Origin: Pseudomonas fulva | GTDB taxonomy: Bacteria; Pseudomonadota; Gammaproteobacteria; Pseudomonadales; Pseudomonadaceae | Assembly (NCBI RefSeq): GCF_023517795.1 | Contig: NZ_CP082928.1 | Coordinates: 3,410,001-3,474,000, forward strand | Direction: 5' to 3' | DNA length: 64,000 nucleotides | Shown here: positions 18,344 to 25,601 of the stretch, piece after piece | Layout of the letters: each line of letters begins with the position of its first letter | Numbering within the stretch: position 1 is the first letter of the stretch | The notes under the pieces: generated by a model | Told to the model about the DNA's origin: nothing | The model's database searches: none | What the model saw: only the letters and a program-made list of their open reading frames with translations | Program-made: the position numbers and the translations under genes

Positions 18344-18709
18344 ATGAAGAGACTGATCGTGATAGCCGCCCTGGGCTCTGCCTTCTGGCACTTCTACCTC
18401 AAACCACCCGCCAGCCCGGTGATCACCAATATCGGCTCCGATGGCGCAATACTCAGCAACCCCATCGTCGAACAACCCGCGCCGGCCTTCTCCCTCGAGC
18501 GCTTTATCCCAACGTTCACCAGCAACGGCGAGACGGGACCATCTGGCACCGCTGCCCAGCCCGCTGCGACTTACCGCTGCGATGGCCGCACCCATTGCTC
18601 GCAAATGCGCTCCTGCGAAGAGGCGACCTTCTTCCTGAATAACTGCCCAGGGGTGAAGATGGATGGCAATAACGATGGTGTGCCGTGTGAAACGCAGTGG
18701 TGCCGCTAG
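18344..18709 (+). CDS. Excalibur calcium-binding domain protein
   Basis: The 121-residue product has an N-terminal hydrophobic segment (RLIVIAALGSAFWHFYL) that anchors or exports it. It ends in an Excalibur domain: YRCDGRTHCSQMRSCEEATFFLNNCPG followed by the EF-hand-like loop DGNNDGVPCETQWC. The conserved cysteines and DxDxDGxxCE pattern are present. Such proteins are extracytoplasmic; the role is unknown. The frame runs back to 18254, but the ATG at 18344 directly precedes the hydrophobic segment. Confidence 0.85.
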   Translation: MKRLIVIAALGSAFWHFYLKPPASPVITNIGSDGAILSNPIVEQPAPAFSLERFIPTFTSNGETGPSGTAAQPAATYRCDGRTHCSQMRSCEEATFFLNNCPGVKMDGNNDGVPCETQWCR

Positions 18710-19005
18710 TTTGCCGCGCTAAATGTCCGCACGAAGGGGTGAGGCGAAGCCGAACGATTACACCCTTTCAACCTAAGCGTTTGAGTTGAAAGAGCTTTTA
18801 TATGTGCCTTATGTGGTGCTTCTAAAGGTGCTTTTAAGCGTGTTATTGTGCAGATGCTTACACGTGTTCGCACACCCATATGAAGACAAGTCCTGCATAG
18901 ATAGCTCGGCCCATAGAGACGAAAGCCCAGATAGGCCTAACAAGGCCCGGTGGCTGGCCAGTACAGAGAGCTCAGGCGCATTGGAGATAGAGAGAACAGG
19001 TGGCT

Positions 19006-19284
19006 ATGGCAATGACATACGCGGTGCTGGCTGATGTTGCGGCGTCGGTGACAGACCTTAAAAAAGACCCAATGGGCACCATCCGCGAAGGTAACGGTGA
19101 AACGGTCGTGATCCTCAATCGGAATGAACCAGCGTTCTATGCCGTGCCCCCTGCACGCTACGAGGCCATGCTGGAGCTGATTGATGATTTGCGTCTGGCT
19201 GAAGTCGTACGTGAGCGACGTGGTGAATCCACCGTGCGAGTAGATATCGATGACCTCATCGCGCAAGCCGGCGGAGCCGACTAA
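19006..19284 (+). CDS. Antitoxin, Phd/YefM or RelB type
   Basis: The 92-residue product has the Phd/YefM-like opening AVLADVAASVTDLKKDPMGTI and the strand VVILNRNEPAFYAVPPARYEAMLELIDDL, then a charged tail that probably wraps the toxin. AGGTGG lies just upstream of the ATG. It overlaps the RelE-type toxin gene by 35 bases. The pair sits immediately left of the oldest att copy. Confidence 0.88.
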   Translation: MAMTYAVLADVAASVTDLKKDPMGTIREGNGETVVILNRNEPAFYAVPPARYEAMLELIDDLRLAEVVRERRGESTVRVDIDDLIAQAGGAD

Positions 19285-19621
19285 GTACGCCCTGGAGTTC
19301 AACGCTCAGGCACTCAAGGAGTGGGGCAAGCTTGGCAACACCATTCAGTTGCAGTTCGCCAAGAAGCTCAAGGAGCGCCTCGAGAATCCCAGGATCGAGG
19401 CCGACAAGCTCCGGGATATGCCCAACTGCTACAAGATCAAACTGCGCTCTATTGGTTACCGCCTGGTGTATGAAGTGATCGACAACCGTCTGGTTGTCAC
19501 CGTAATCGCCGTAGGCAAGCGAGAGCTAAACAAAGTCTATGGCAAGGCCGCCAGCGTTTGTAAGGAGCTTCGAGCCATGCGCCGCCCACCGCACCCGGAC
19601 AGAACAGTTTTGGTTTCGTGA
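19250..19621 (+). CDS. Toxin, RelE/ParE family
   Basis: The 123-residue product matches RelE-type mRNA interferases: ALEFNAQALKEWGKLGNTIQLQFAKKL in the N-terminal helix, MPNCYKIKLRSIGYRLVYEVIDNRLVVTVIAVGKRE with the conserved basic residues on the central sheet, and a basic C-terminus. Its start codon lies inside the antitoxin gene, so toxin translation is coupled to antitoxin. The stop lies 36 bases before the tRNA-Met-derived repeat. Confidence 0.88.
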   Translation: MTSSRKPAEPTKYALEFNAQALKEWGKLGNTIQLQFAKKLKERLENPRIEADKLRDMPNCYKIKLRSIGYRLVYEVIDNRLVVTVIAVGKRELNKVYGKAASVCKELRAMRRPPHPDRTVLVS

Positions 19622-19656
19622 CGAGCAGAGTGTAGTCGCTGTGCTTTAAAACCAGT

Positions 19657-19745
19657 GCGCACAAAAAAGGGCTTACCTTTCGGTAAACCCTTGTTTTGTT
19701 TGGTGGCTAAGCAGGGACTTGAACCTTGGACCCCAGCATTATAAA
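19657..19745. other. att copy A: displaced tRNA-Met 3' half plus terminator (oldest copy)
   Basis: This is a direct repeat of the tRNA-Met 3' half, its CCA end and its terminator. Compared with copies B and C it has substitutions inside the tRNA part (CTAAGC for CTACGC, CCTTGG for CCCCGG, ATAAAT for ATGAAT). B and C match each other perfectly. It is the host-side 3' fragment left after the first integration, decayed because it is not functional. Confidence 0.9.
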
Positions 19746-19846
19746 TCTCCTGAGCAAGCCCTGAATGATGCATAAAGCCACATAAATCAGCTGCTTACCT
19801 CTCCCCTGTACCTTATCAATCCATACATCCCCACAAAAAGTAATAC

Positions 19847-19858
19847 ATGTAGTCACTG
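19847..19858. repeat. Candidate integrase arm site ATGTAGTCACTG (left element)
   Basis: The same 12-mer occurs at 23986-23997 in the right element. In both cases it begins about 101 bases to the right of the att core, and its core GTAGTCAC occurs twice more just left of att copy C. Conserved spacing suggests an integrase or excisionase binding site. Confidence 0.6.
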
Positions 19859-19866
19859 ATGTCGTA

Positions 19867-19897
19867 TTGACATCCTTGAGGCTGTAGTGGTAAAAAA
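19867..19897 (+). promoter_or_regulatory. Predicted sigma-70 promoter of the retron RNA
   Basis: TTGACA at 19867-19872 and TAAAAAT at 19891-19897 with an 18-base spacer. Transcription would start near 19903-19906, about 25 bases before the a1-like arm. The -10 box is weak. Confidence 0.5.
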
Positions 19898-19928
19898 TCG
19901 CCTGTGCTGGGTGTACTTACCCAGATGC

Positions 19929-20244
19929 TCTTTAACTTTAGTGAAAAATGGGCTTGCAGTCTGTGATTGGTTAATTCCGATCAGTTTTGGGGTTCTCCAA
20001 AACTTCTTCCGCCCAACCGTTGCGAAGTGACCCGGTCGCTCAGCGCTACGTGTTGCGCCATGTGCGTGACGCTTACGTATGGGATCCGGTAAACGAGCTT
20101 TACGGCGGAGGGCTTTATCAAACAAGTTTGATAAAGCCAGAACTGTAGTTTGTAGAGGCATCTTCATAGTTCCTTTCGGCCCAGGCTGCTTGACGGCGGG
20201 GCAATCTCGCCCGAAAGGAGTATTCACTATGTTTAAGTTAAAGA
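19929..20244 (+). ncRNA. Candidate retron msr-msd non-coding RNA
   Basis: Ends pair as an a1/a2-type inverted repeat: TCTTTAACTT plus TAGTGAA (19929-19945) matches TTCACTA (20223-20229) plus AAGTTAAAGA (20235-20244), with a five-base bulge in the 3' arm. Inside lie an 8-bp hairpin AGTTTTGG/CCAAAACT (19983-20004), a perfect 13-bp hairpin GGCTTTATCAAAC/GTTTGATAAAGCC (20111-20138) and a 9-bp stem TCCTTTCGG/CCGAAAGGA (20171-20219). The CTTTAGTG context after a1 resembles the position of the branching guanosine in known retrons (G at 19941 is a candidate). It lies just upstream of a retron-type reverse transcriptase. At about 316 bases it is longer than most described msr-msd RNAs. Confidence 0.7.
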
Positions 20245-20462
20245 AGCCCCGTAGTCGTAAGGCTCCGGTGGTGATGCGTAAAAATGAAGATGCCCGTGTC
20301 AACGCGGAAAACTGCAGTGATCAAAAGCCTGTAAAGGCCAAGATTAAGGCTGGCTTGAAAAGGCTGACTAAAGCTGCAGCTATCTACTGGTTGAAACAAG
20401 GGGTAATTTACCTTTGGGACAATCGTGAAATCATCTTGGGTGTATTCGGGATGGGCTCATGA
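20229..20462 (+). CDS. Small basic protein of the retron unit, candidate effector
   Basis: The 77-residue product has a Lys/Arg-rich N-terminal half (MFKLKKPRSRKAPVVMRKN) and a C-terminal hydrophobic/amphipathic stretch (AAAIYWLKQGVIYLW, then EIILGVFGM) that could associate with a membrane. AAAGGAG nine bases before the ATG is a strong ribosome binding site but lies in the 3' arm of the 20171-20219 stem. The start codon falls in the bulge of the a1/a2 duplex. It sits between the structured RNA and the reverse transcriptase, where retron effectors are usually found. I recognise no family; a toxic membrane effector is an inference. Confidence 0.65.
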   Translation: MFKLKKPRSRKAPVVMRKNEDARVNAENCSDQKPVKAKIKAGLKRLTKAAAIYWLKQGVIYLWDNREIILGVFGMGS

Positions 20463-20526
20463 CACAACAAACTACATCATTCGAATTCTAGAATAGGGCT
20501 GCCATTGTTCAGCCCTATTTGTTTTT

Positions 20527-21651
20527 ATGGTGCTTCAAATGGAATTGATTAATTACCCTTGTGCTCCTATATATAGTATTAAGTCTCTTGCACGCATGCT
20601 CGGTGAAGAGGCTCCATATCTCGAACGAATTGCATCAAAGTCTAATGGCCTTTATCGTACTGTCCCTCTGCTCAAAAAAGATGGCACGCCTCGCGAAACA
20701 TATGACGCTTACGATCAGCTAAAAAAAATTCAAAAGAAAATTGCTCAGCGTATATTGAATCGAATTACGTATCCATTTTATCTTCATGGCGGCATTAGAG
20801 ATAAAATCTCCCCTAGAAGTATTTACAGTAATTCAAAAGTCCATCTTGGCAACTCTTTTATTATACTTTTAGATGTTGAGGACTTTTATCCTTCCATCAC
20901 ATCTGAGCAAGTTAGATCTGTTTTCAATAACTGTCTCGGTTTTGGAGACAAGGTTTCATTTTTACTATCTGAATTGCTTACCAAGGATGGTAGAGTTCCT
21001 CAAGGTGCCTGTACCAGCAGCCATTTGGCGAATTTGGTTTTCTGGGACATTGAACCTAAAGTTCATTCCCATCTGAGTGATTTGGGCTTTGCTTACTCAC
21101 GGTTTGCTGATGATATTACTATATCCTCTAAAGACGAGGTCGAAGCCGCCACTATAGGAAGTGTTGTTTCCAAGGTCGTCGGCATGTTGGCTTCTAAGGG
21201 CTGTAGACTAAAGCGCAGCAAGTTCCATATTCGCCGCCGTGGTCAATCCTTAAGTTTGAAAGATCGCGCCGTCCCGCTTACTGTTACTGGTCTATCGATT
21301 TTTAATCACCTTCGGCCTACTATTATCCAGTCCGATCGTAACCAAATTCGCTCAGCTGTAAAGAAATTAGAAGTTCTTGCTCATTCAGGTTGCGAATGGT
21401 CGACTCTGGAGGCGAGTTACAATAAGGTGATGGGGCAGATTGGTCGTTTAATCGCTTGCAATCACCCTGACGGTGACCGGCTTAAATACAGGATGAGAGT
21501 CCTAAGGGCTTATTATGATATTAATAGCTCTATCTCAGATAATTTTGTTACGTTGGCTAAAACTACTTTTTCCATAGACACTCAGCCTATTACTGAAGGC
21601 TCTCTCCCTCCATGGGAAGAGGGCAGTTTTTTACCACCCTCCACAAGATAA
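20527..21651 (+). CDS. Retron-type reverse transcriptase
   Basis: The 374-residue protein has the RT core. RT motif A is LLDVEDFYPSI (Asp about 116); the RVPQGACTSSHLANLVFWD box lies at about 156-174; the catalytic SRFADDITIS box has Asp195-Asp196 in an FADD rather than YADD context. The thumb has PLTVTGLSIF, the retron-typical VTG motif (253-255). A retron NAxxH-like box is present as NSKVH (102-106) before motif A. There is no maturase or endonuclease domain, which argues against a group II intron. It is transcribed in the same direction as the upstream RNA and the small protein, 64 bases after the latter. An alternative start is the ATG at 20539. The Pseudomonas relative and type cannot be assigned by eye. 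Confidence 0.9.
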   Translation: MVLQMELINYPCAPIYSIKSLARMLGEEAPYLERIASKSNGLYRTVPLLKKDGTPRETYDAYDQLKKIQKKIAQRILNRITYPFYLHGGIRDKISPRSIYSNSKVHLGNSFIILLDVEDFYPSITSEQVRSVFNNCLGFGDKVSFLLSELLTKDGRVPQGACTSSHLANLVFWDIEPKVHSHLSDLGFAYSRFADDITISSKDEVEAATIGSVVSKVVGMLASKGCRLKRSKFHIRRRGQSLSLKDRAVPLTVTGLSIFNHLRPTIIQSDRNQIRSAVKKLEVLAHSGCEWSTLEASYNKVMGQIGRLIACNHPDGDRLKYRMRVLRAYYDINSSISDNFVTLAKTTFSIDTQPITEGSLPPWEEGSFLPPSTR

Positions 21652-21659
21652 CATAGATT

Positions 21660-22136
21660 CTAGGTTTTGTACGAAAAGTACTGACGCATGCAACGCAGGC
21701 TGCAGGCCAGCGTGACCATGGCTGAAAAGCTTCTCGCCAGCTTGTCGTAGCGAGTACCTATTCTGCGGTTCTCTTTCAGCCAGCCAAACATCCGCTCAAT
21801 GATGTTCCGCTGCCGATACTTTGGACGATCAAAGAGTCGGGGCAGGCCAGGCCGAGGCTTGCGGGGCATGGCACGCAGCGGGATCACCGGCTGTATTCGG
21901 TAGCGGTCGCAGTAATGGCGCAAGTGTTGCGCGTCATAGCCTTTGTCAGCCAGTAACCAGCGACTGCGTTTGCGTGGACGCCCCGGCTTACCGGGAATTC
22001 GCACCTGATCCAGCAACGGCTGGGCATGAGCGATATCGCTGGTTTGCCCCGGCGAAAGAATGAAGCGTAATGGAACACCATTGGCGTCACAGATCATGTG
22101 AATCTTGGTAGTAAGGCCGCCTCGACTACGCCCCAA
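21660..22136 (-). CDS. IS5-family transposase, downstream frame (OrfB, DDE catalytic part)
   Basis: This frame contains the second half of the DDE transposase: GRSRGGLTTKIHMICDANG, LLADKGYDAQHLR (second Asp) and QRNIIERMFGWLKENRRIGTRYDK (catalytic Glu with YREK-like context). It is normally expressed by frameshift from OrfA rather than from its own start. The last codons run out of the element: the TAG stop is formed by the flanking CTAG target bases. Confidence 0.9.
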   Translation of the reverse strand: MGRSRGGLTTKIHMICDANGVPLRFILSPGQTSDIAHAQPLLDQVRIPGKPGRPRKRSRWLLADKGYDAQHLRHYCDRYRIQPVIPLRAMPRKPRPGLPRLFDRPKYRQRNIIERMFGWLKENRRIGTRYDKLARSFSAMVTLACSLRCMRQYFSYKT

Positions 22137-22571
22137 AGCATGATCTAGCGGTTCTTCAGGCCCCCTTTTTTCCCGGCGCCTGAAGAGGCTCGGGTTGCAC
22201 GTATCGCAGTGGAATCGATCATCCAGGTGTCCAGATCAATCAGTCCCTCCCGGTTTAATCGGATGTGCAAGCGCTCCAGTATCCGGTCGAACGTACCGTC
22301 GTCGCGCCAGTCACGAAAACGCTGATACACCGTCGACCAAGGCCCAAAGCGTTCCGGCAGATCACGCCAGGCAGCGCCCGAGCAGAGGATCCACAGGATT
22401 GCGTGGAGTACCAGACGATCATCACTGCGTGGGCGACCCATCTTCTGCTCTGGAGAAACCAGATCCTTGATCAATTCCCACGATGCGTCGGTGAGTTCGT
22501 AACGCTTTGCCATGCGGGCCTCCAGCCAATCATGGCGGCAATTTTACCCGTACCGACTTTTCGTACAAAAC
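21664..22571 (-). mobile_element. IS5-family (IS427-group-like) insertion sequence
   Basis: The 908-bp element is bounded by 16-bp perfect terminal inverted repeats (GTTTTGTACGAAAAGT) and flanked on both sides by CTAG, a plausible 4-bp target duplication. It encodes a two-frame transposase on the minus strand joined by an A6G slip site. It inserted 12 bases after the reverse transcriptase stop, so the retron unit is intact. Confidence 0.92.
22145..22513 (-). CDS. IS5-family transposase, upstream frame (OrfA)
   Basis: The 122-residue product has the DUF4096-type N-terminal domain (RYELTDASWELIKDLVSP, DDRLVLHAILWILCSGAAWRDLPERFGPWSTVYQRFRDW) and the first catalytic Asp in DTWMIDSTAIRAT. Near its 3' end the coding strand carries AAAAAAGGGGG (complement of 22161-22171), a standard minus-one slippery site that would join it to OrfB. 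Confidence 0.92.
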   Translation of the reverse strand: MAKRYELTDASWELIKDLVSPEQKMGRPRSDDRLVLHAILWILCSGAAWRDLPERFGPWSTVYQRFRDWRDDGTFDRILERLHIRLNREGLIDLDTWMIDSTAIRATRASSGAGKKGGLKNR

Positions 22572-22778
22572 CTAGGTCTCAAGCTTTTTTCGAAAAGGGG
22601 ACAGATTTATTTTCGGCATAGTGCCATTGCGCGCTGGCCCCAGTAAATCGCGAAATGCAGCATCTCGCGCGAAGGCTGATTTAGCGAGGCGCAATGGTCT
22701 GAGCAGTTCTACCGTAGGCAAGGTGGGAGGGCGGCATGGCAGTGATTCGCTATGCCGGTGTCGTGAGCTACCGGCCCG

Positions 22779-22985
22779 TTCGGTGCCGATCCCGAAGGAA
22801 GTTAGAGACTGCGCTGTAGGTTGCGATGCCAGGATCTGGCTGACTGTTCATGCTCTGCAGGGCTGCGTTTCGTAAGCCTACCAGTGCTGCGGTTTTCACA
22901 CCTCGGGGGCGTCTGCGGCACACGTCCATTGCAATAACCATTGGTTATGCGCACCTGTCGCTTTATCACTTGGCCTCAGCAATTC
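22779..22985 (+). pseudogene. Integrase relic of the left element
   Basis: This stretch is clearly homologous to positions about 36000-36290 of the intact integrase. SVPIPKEV is nearly identical, as are the stretches encoding the GSGRLFMPCRAAF region, the GGTTTTCACAC segment, CTGCGGCACACG (His-x-x-Arg box) and TATGCGCACCTGTCG (Tyr box). It is broken by stops and an internal deletion of about 75 bases between the Arg and Tyr boxes. It shows that the left element once carried a prophage-type integrase just before its right att. Confidence 0.88.
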
Positions 22986-23098
22986 GGCTGTCGCCGTTGC
23001 AGCAGGGCAGTCATGCCGTTACCTAGCAAACATGTGTGCATGTCTGTAAGTACGCCCGTATGATAGCAATGACTGCATTGATTTCATTTGGAGGCGGC

Positions 23099-23344
23099 AT
23101 GGCAACTATCACGATTCGAAATCTGGATGATGATCTCAAGGCGATGCTGCGCGTTGTCGCTGCCAGCCACGGGCGCTCCATGGAAGAGGAGGCGCGGGTG
23201 ATCATTCGTGAAGCCTTAACCAAGCAAGACAAGAAAGGCGGTTTGGGCAGTCGCATCCATGCCCGGTTTTCTACGGTGGCGGGTGCTGACCTTGAACTGC
23301 CTGAGCGAAGCAGCAAAGCCAGGGCTGCGAGCTTCGACGAATGA
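23099..23344 (+). CDS. FitA-like ribbon-helix-helix antitoxin
   Basis: The ATG at 23099, preceded by GGAGGCGG, gives 81 residues. The N-terminus MATITIRNLDDDLKAML is the RHH DNA-binding strand of FitA/VapB-type antitoxins, followed by AASHGRSMEEEARVIIREAL and a flexible toxin-binding tail. RHH antitoxins repress their own promoter together with the toxin. It overlaps the PIN toxin gene by four bases. Earlier in-frame codons back to 23036 lack conservation. Confidence 0.92.
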   Translation: MATITIRNLDDDLKAMLRVVAASHGRSMEEEARVIIREALTKQDKKGGLGSRIHARFSTVAGADLELPERSSKARAASFDE

Positions 23345-23760
23345 TCCTGCTCGATACCAACGTGCTTTCGGAGCTGATGAAGGCAAAACCTGCGCCCGAG
23401 GTGGTGGCCTGGATCGATCAGCAGCCTGCAGGGCAGCTTTATATAAGCGCCATCACGGTGGCTGAAATTCTCTACGGCATTGCGCGGTTGCCGGATGGCA
23501 AGCGCAAGGCGTCGTTTGCGGATCTGGCCAGGTTGATGTTCGACGAGGATTTCGCGGGCCGCATCTTGCCTTTCGATACCGAGGCGGCGAGCCGCTATGC
23601 CAGTCTGGCGGCGGCGAGTGAGGCGAAGGGGCGAGTGGCTGATATGGCCGATGCCCAGATCGCTGCCATTGCGGCTCTATACGACGTACCTGTCGCTACG
23701 CGTAATGTCCGCCACTTCGCCCATCTGGGGGTTAGCGTCATCAATCCGTGGGTCGATTGA
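23341..23760 (+). CDS. FitB/VapC-like PIN-domain toxin ribonuclease
   Basis: The 139-residue PIN protein has the acidic active site: MILLDTNVLSELMK (Asp5), SAITVAEILYGIARLP (Glu43), and VADMADAQIAAIA with VATRNVRHF near the end. The family cleaves RNA, often tRNA or rRNA. Together with the RHH gene it forms a complete type II toxin-antitoxin pair lying between the integrase relic and att copy B, where it can stabilise the element. Confidence 0.93.
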   Translation: MILLDTNVLSELMKAKPAPEVVAWIDQQPAGQLYISAITVAEILYGIARLPDGKRKASFADLARLMFDEDFAGRILPFDTEAASRYASLAAASEAKGRVADMADAQIAAIAALYDVPVATRNVRHFAHLGVSVINPWVD

Positions 23761-23799
23761 TCCTATCGTTCTTGGCAATCCAGCATTTTTCGAGCGCGC

Positions 23800-23885
23800 A
23801 CAAAAAAGGGCTTACCTTTCGGTAAACCCTTGTTTTGTTTGGTGGCTACGCAGGGACTTGAACCCCGGACCCCAGCATTATGAAT
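23800..23885. other. att copy B between the two elements
   Basis: An 86-base direct repeat identical to 36880-36965. It comprises the tRNA-Met terminator, the CCA end and the tRNA 3' half through the anticodon loop. It ends inside the anticodon stem, as expected for a tRNA-targeting tyrosine recombinase. It serves as right end of the left element and left end of the prophage. Confidence 0.93.
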
Positions 23886-23985
23886 CCGCTAAGCTCCACC
23901 CGACTGATCCAGAAAGCCCCATATATAGAGGCTTTCGGCCTTTCTATGACCTGGTAGTGCCACATTATCCCTGTAAAACTTGCTT

Positions 23986-23997
23986 ATGTAGTCACTG
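23986..23997. repeat. Candidate integrase arm site ATGTAGTCACTG (prophage left end)
   Basis: Identical to 19847-19858 and at the same distance from the att core. It overlaps the 3' end of the DUF262 gene. Confidence 0.6.
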
Positions 23998-25587
23998 TGG
24001 CTGCTCTCCAGTTCCTACCATCTGTACCGCTTTGTGGTGTAGGTCGTTAGCTCTTGTTACCAGGAAATTTACTACATCGCCTTCATATAGGGCTCTTGCT
24101 GCATGCTCAGATATGAATTGAGATGCTAATATATCCCAGTTCTCTTCTTCATATAATCTGATTATATCAGCTCTTATATCAGAGCTAGATTGCCTTGGCA
24201 GCGAACGATCAACTAGCACCAGATTAGAAAAGATCTTGGCTGAAACTGATTGCCGGGCACCTGCATCCGCCAATTCATTCAAGGTATATATTACGCCGAA
24301 GCTCTCTGTGAAGTCACTTGTCATGTATTTAACAGGTTCGATTATCGCTCCATTTTTTAAGCAGGCAGCGTTATTCGCAGCAAACATCATTGCAAATGTC
24401 GTCGACAAAGCCTTGCCTGATAGAAGTCTTCTCTCGTGTAGATCTATTGCGGAAAGTTTTAGTCGTGGTTCCAGTCCTCTGATTTCACTACGTATTAGTC
24501 CTCGCCAGTTTTCTAGAGCTCGGACTACGTAGTGATCAGGTTTTCCGCGGAGACTCTCATTAAAGCCAGCTGCCCAATACCAGCTAATAAGTAGCTGAAT
24601 GTCCTCGTCGCTCGCATCCTCTAACGTTATTGCTTTAAATAAAAGCAATAATTGACCTTCGTACGGAACTAGGTGCGAAGAAAATATACGAAAGTTTTCT
24701 TCAAGAAATCTGGAAATAATCGATAGATTCGTCACCGTCTTTCCAAATGCGTCAGCCAGCTCCTGTGGTTTGAAGTCTCTTAACCCAAGTAGGCCGTCAG
24801 TTGTTGGCGGAGTTCCTAGAACGAGTCCTACACACTTAATAACCGTTTCAGGATCAAGATCCAGTCCGCACTGTGAGAGCGACGATACTGACTCTTCTAA
24901 ATACTTATTTAGGTCGAAGTTCTCGGCCCAAGTAATGGCCCTCATAAAATCTACAGGATCAAGCCTTGTTCCTGTAGAGTTAATTCTCTCAAATATGCCT
25001 ACAATCCTATGTATATCTATCCCTCTAATTGTGACGACAGGGATCATGTATTCTTGAAATGCAGCTTGAAGAAGAAGCAGCTTTTCGATTAGTTCATCCG
25101 CATTATCTAATGTCGCTATCTTACTTTGTTGTTCCAGTAGCTGCCTTGGCTTGAATATAGCCGAAAGCGGCACATGTATTGCGCCTTCCTCAATAACGTC
25201 AGATCGATGTATGAATCGCCCTTCTGTCAAATCATATAAAACATCAAATTTAGGATCTCCAGTTGTTTGCCCAAAGTGAAAAACACCATATAGGCTTGAG
25301 AGACGCTGCATTCCATCAAGGACGTATGCTGTAGGAAATTGCTCATCAACATTCGGAAAAGCGGTCGAATCACTTGGAGCTATTTTAAGTATTTGTGAGT
25401 CTACTGCCCACAACAGAAGGCTGCCAACGGGATATCCATCAGTTACGCTATCTAGAAGATCAAGAATTTGCTTTTCCTTCCAGACAAACTCCCTTTGGAA
25501 TGCTGGAATCCTAATATCTCCCGAGGATATCTGCCTAAATATTGTGACCAAATGGAGGACTGATGGCTGCGGGGAACTTATAGACAT
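23992..25587 (-). CDS. DUF262 (ParB-like nuclease fold) protein, candidate defence gene
   Basis: The ATG at 25587, with AAGGAG placed 7 bases before it, gives 531 residues. The N-terminal half carries the DUF262 motifs: IRIPAFQREFVWKEKQILDLLDSV, VLDGMQRLSSLYGVF (a DGQQR variant) and IFERINSTGTRLDPVDFMRA. The C-terminal half lacks an obvious HNH motif and has helical segments with FRIFSSHLVPYEGQL. DUF262 proteins, such as GmrS of the GmrSD modification-dependent enzymes, often serve in antiphage systems. Codon use and AT content differ sharply from the host. It lies 15 bases after the RelA-like gene, so the two form an operon. Confidence 0.88.
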   Translation of the reverse strand: MSISSPQPSVLHLVTIFRQISSGDIRIPAFQREFVWKEKQILDLLDSVTDGYPVGSLLLWAVDSQILKIAPSDSTAFPNVDEQFPTAYVLDGMQRLSSLYGVFHFGQTTGDPKFDVLYDLTEGRFIHRSDVIEEGAIHVPLSAIFKPRQLLEQQSKIATLDNADELIEKLLLLQAAFQEYMIPVVTIRGIDIHRIVGIFERINSTGTRLDPVDFMRAITWAENFDLNKYLEESVSSLSQCGLDLDPETVIKCVGLVLGTPPTTDGLLGLRDFKPQELADAFGKTVTNLSIISRFLEENFRIFSSHLVPYEGQLLLLFKAITLEDASDEDIQLLISWYWAAGFNESLRGKPDHYVVRALENWRGLIRSEIRGLEPRLKLSAIDLHERRLLSGKALSTTFAMMFAANNAACLKNGAIIEPVKYMTSDFTESFGVIYTLNELADAGARQSVSAKIFSNLVLVDRSLPRQSSSDIRADIIRLYEEENWDILASQFISEHAARALYEGDVVNFLVTRANDLHHKAVQMVGTGEQPQ

Positions 25588-25601
25588 TTTACTCTCCTTG
25601 G

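Larger units (their letters stand above)
19746..23885. mobile_element. Left tRNA-Met element: degenerate inovirus-derived element carrying a retron-like unit and FitAB
   Basis: The 4.1-kb interval lies between att copies A and B. It holds, in order, a retron-type RNA/small protein/reverse transcriptase unit, an IS5-family insertion, a deleted integrase relic homologous to the integrase of the right-hand prophage, and a FitAB toxin-antitoxin pair. It has no coat, Zot or replication genes. The GC content of the retron part is well below that of the host. It cannot now excise by its own integrase, but the neighbouring intact integrase might act on copies A and B. Confidence 0.85.

Noticed and set aside
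18786..19034. 82-codon frame in the gap before relBE
   Set aside because: TTG start, no ribosome binding site, no family, and overlaps the antitoxin start. The 18710-19005 interval shows no other supported feature.
19690..19746. Possible tRNA gene at att copies A and B
   Set aside because: Only the 3' half is present; no 5' acceptor strand or D arm, so these are fragments.
19853..20302. 149-codon minus-strand frame across the retron RNA
   Set aside because: No start context or family; it crosses the structured RNA and is better explained as chance.
20527..21651. Group II intron or diversity-generating retroelement
   Set aside because: RT lacks maturase and endonuclease domains, no template repeat pair or variable protein is nearby, and the VTG motif and upstream a1/a2 RNA favour a retron.
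23597..24121. 174-codon frame across FitB end, att B and DUF262 end
   Set aside because: It reads through the tRNA fragment in a different frame; no support.
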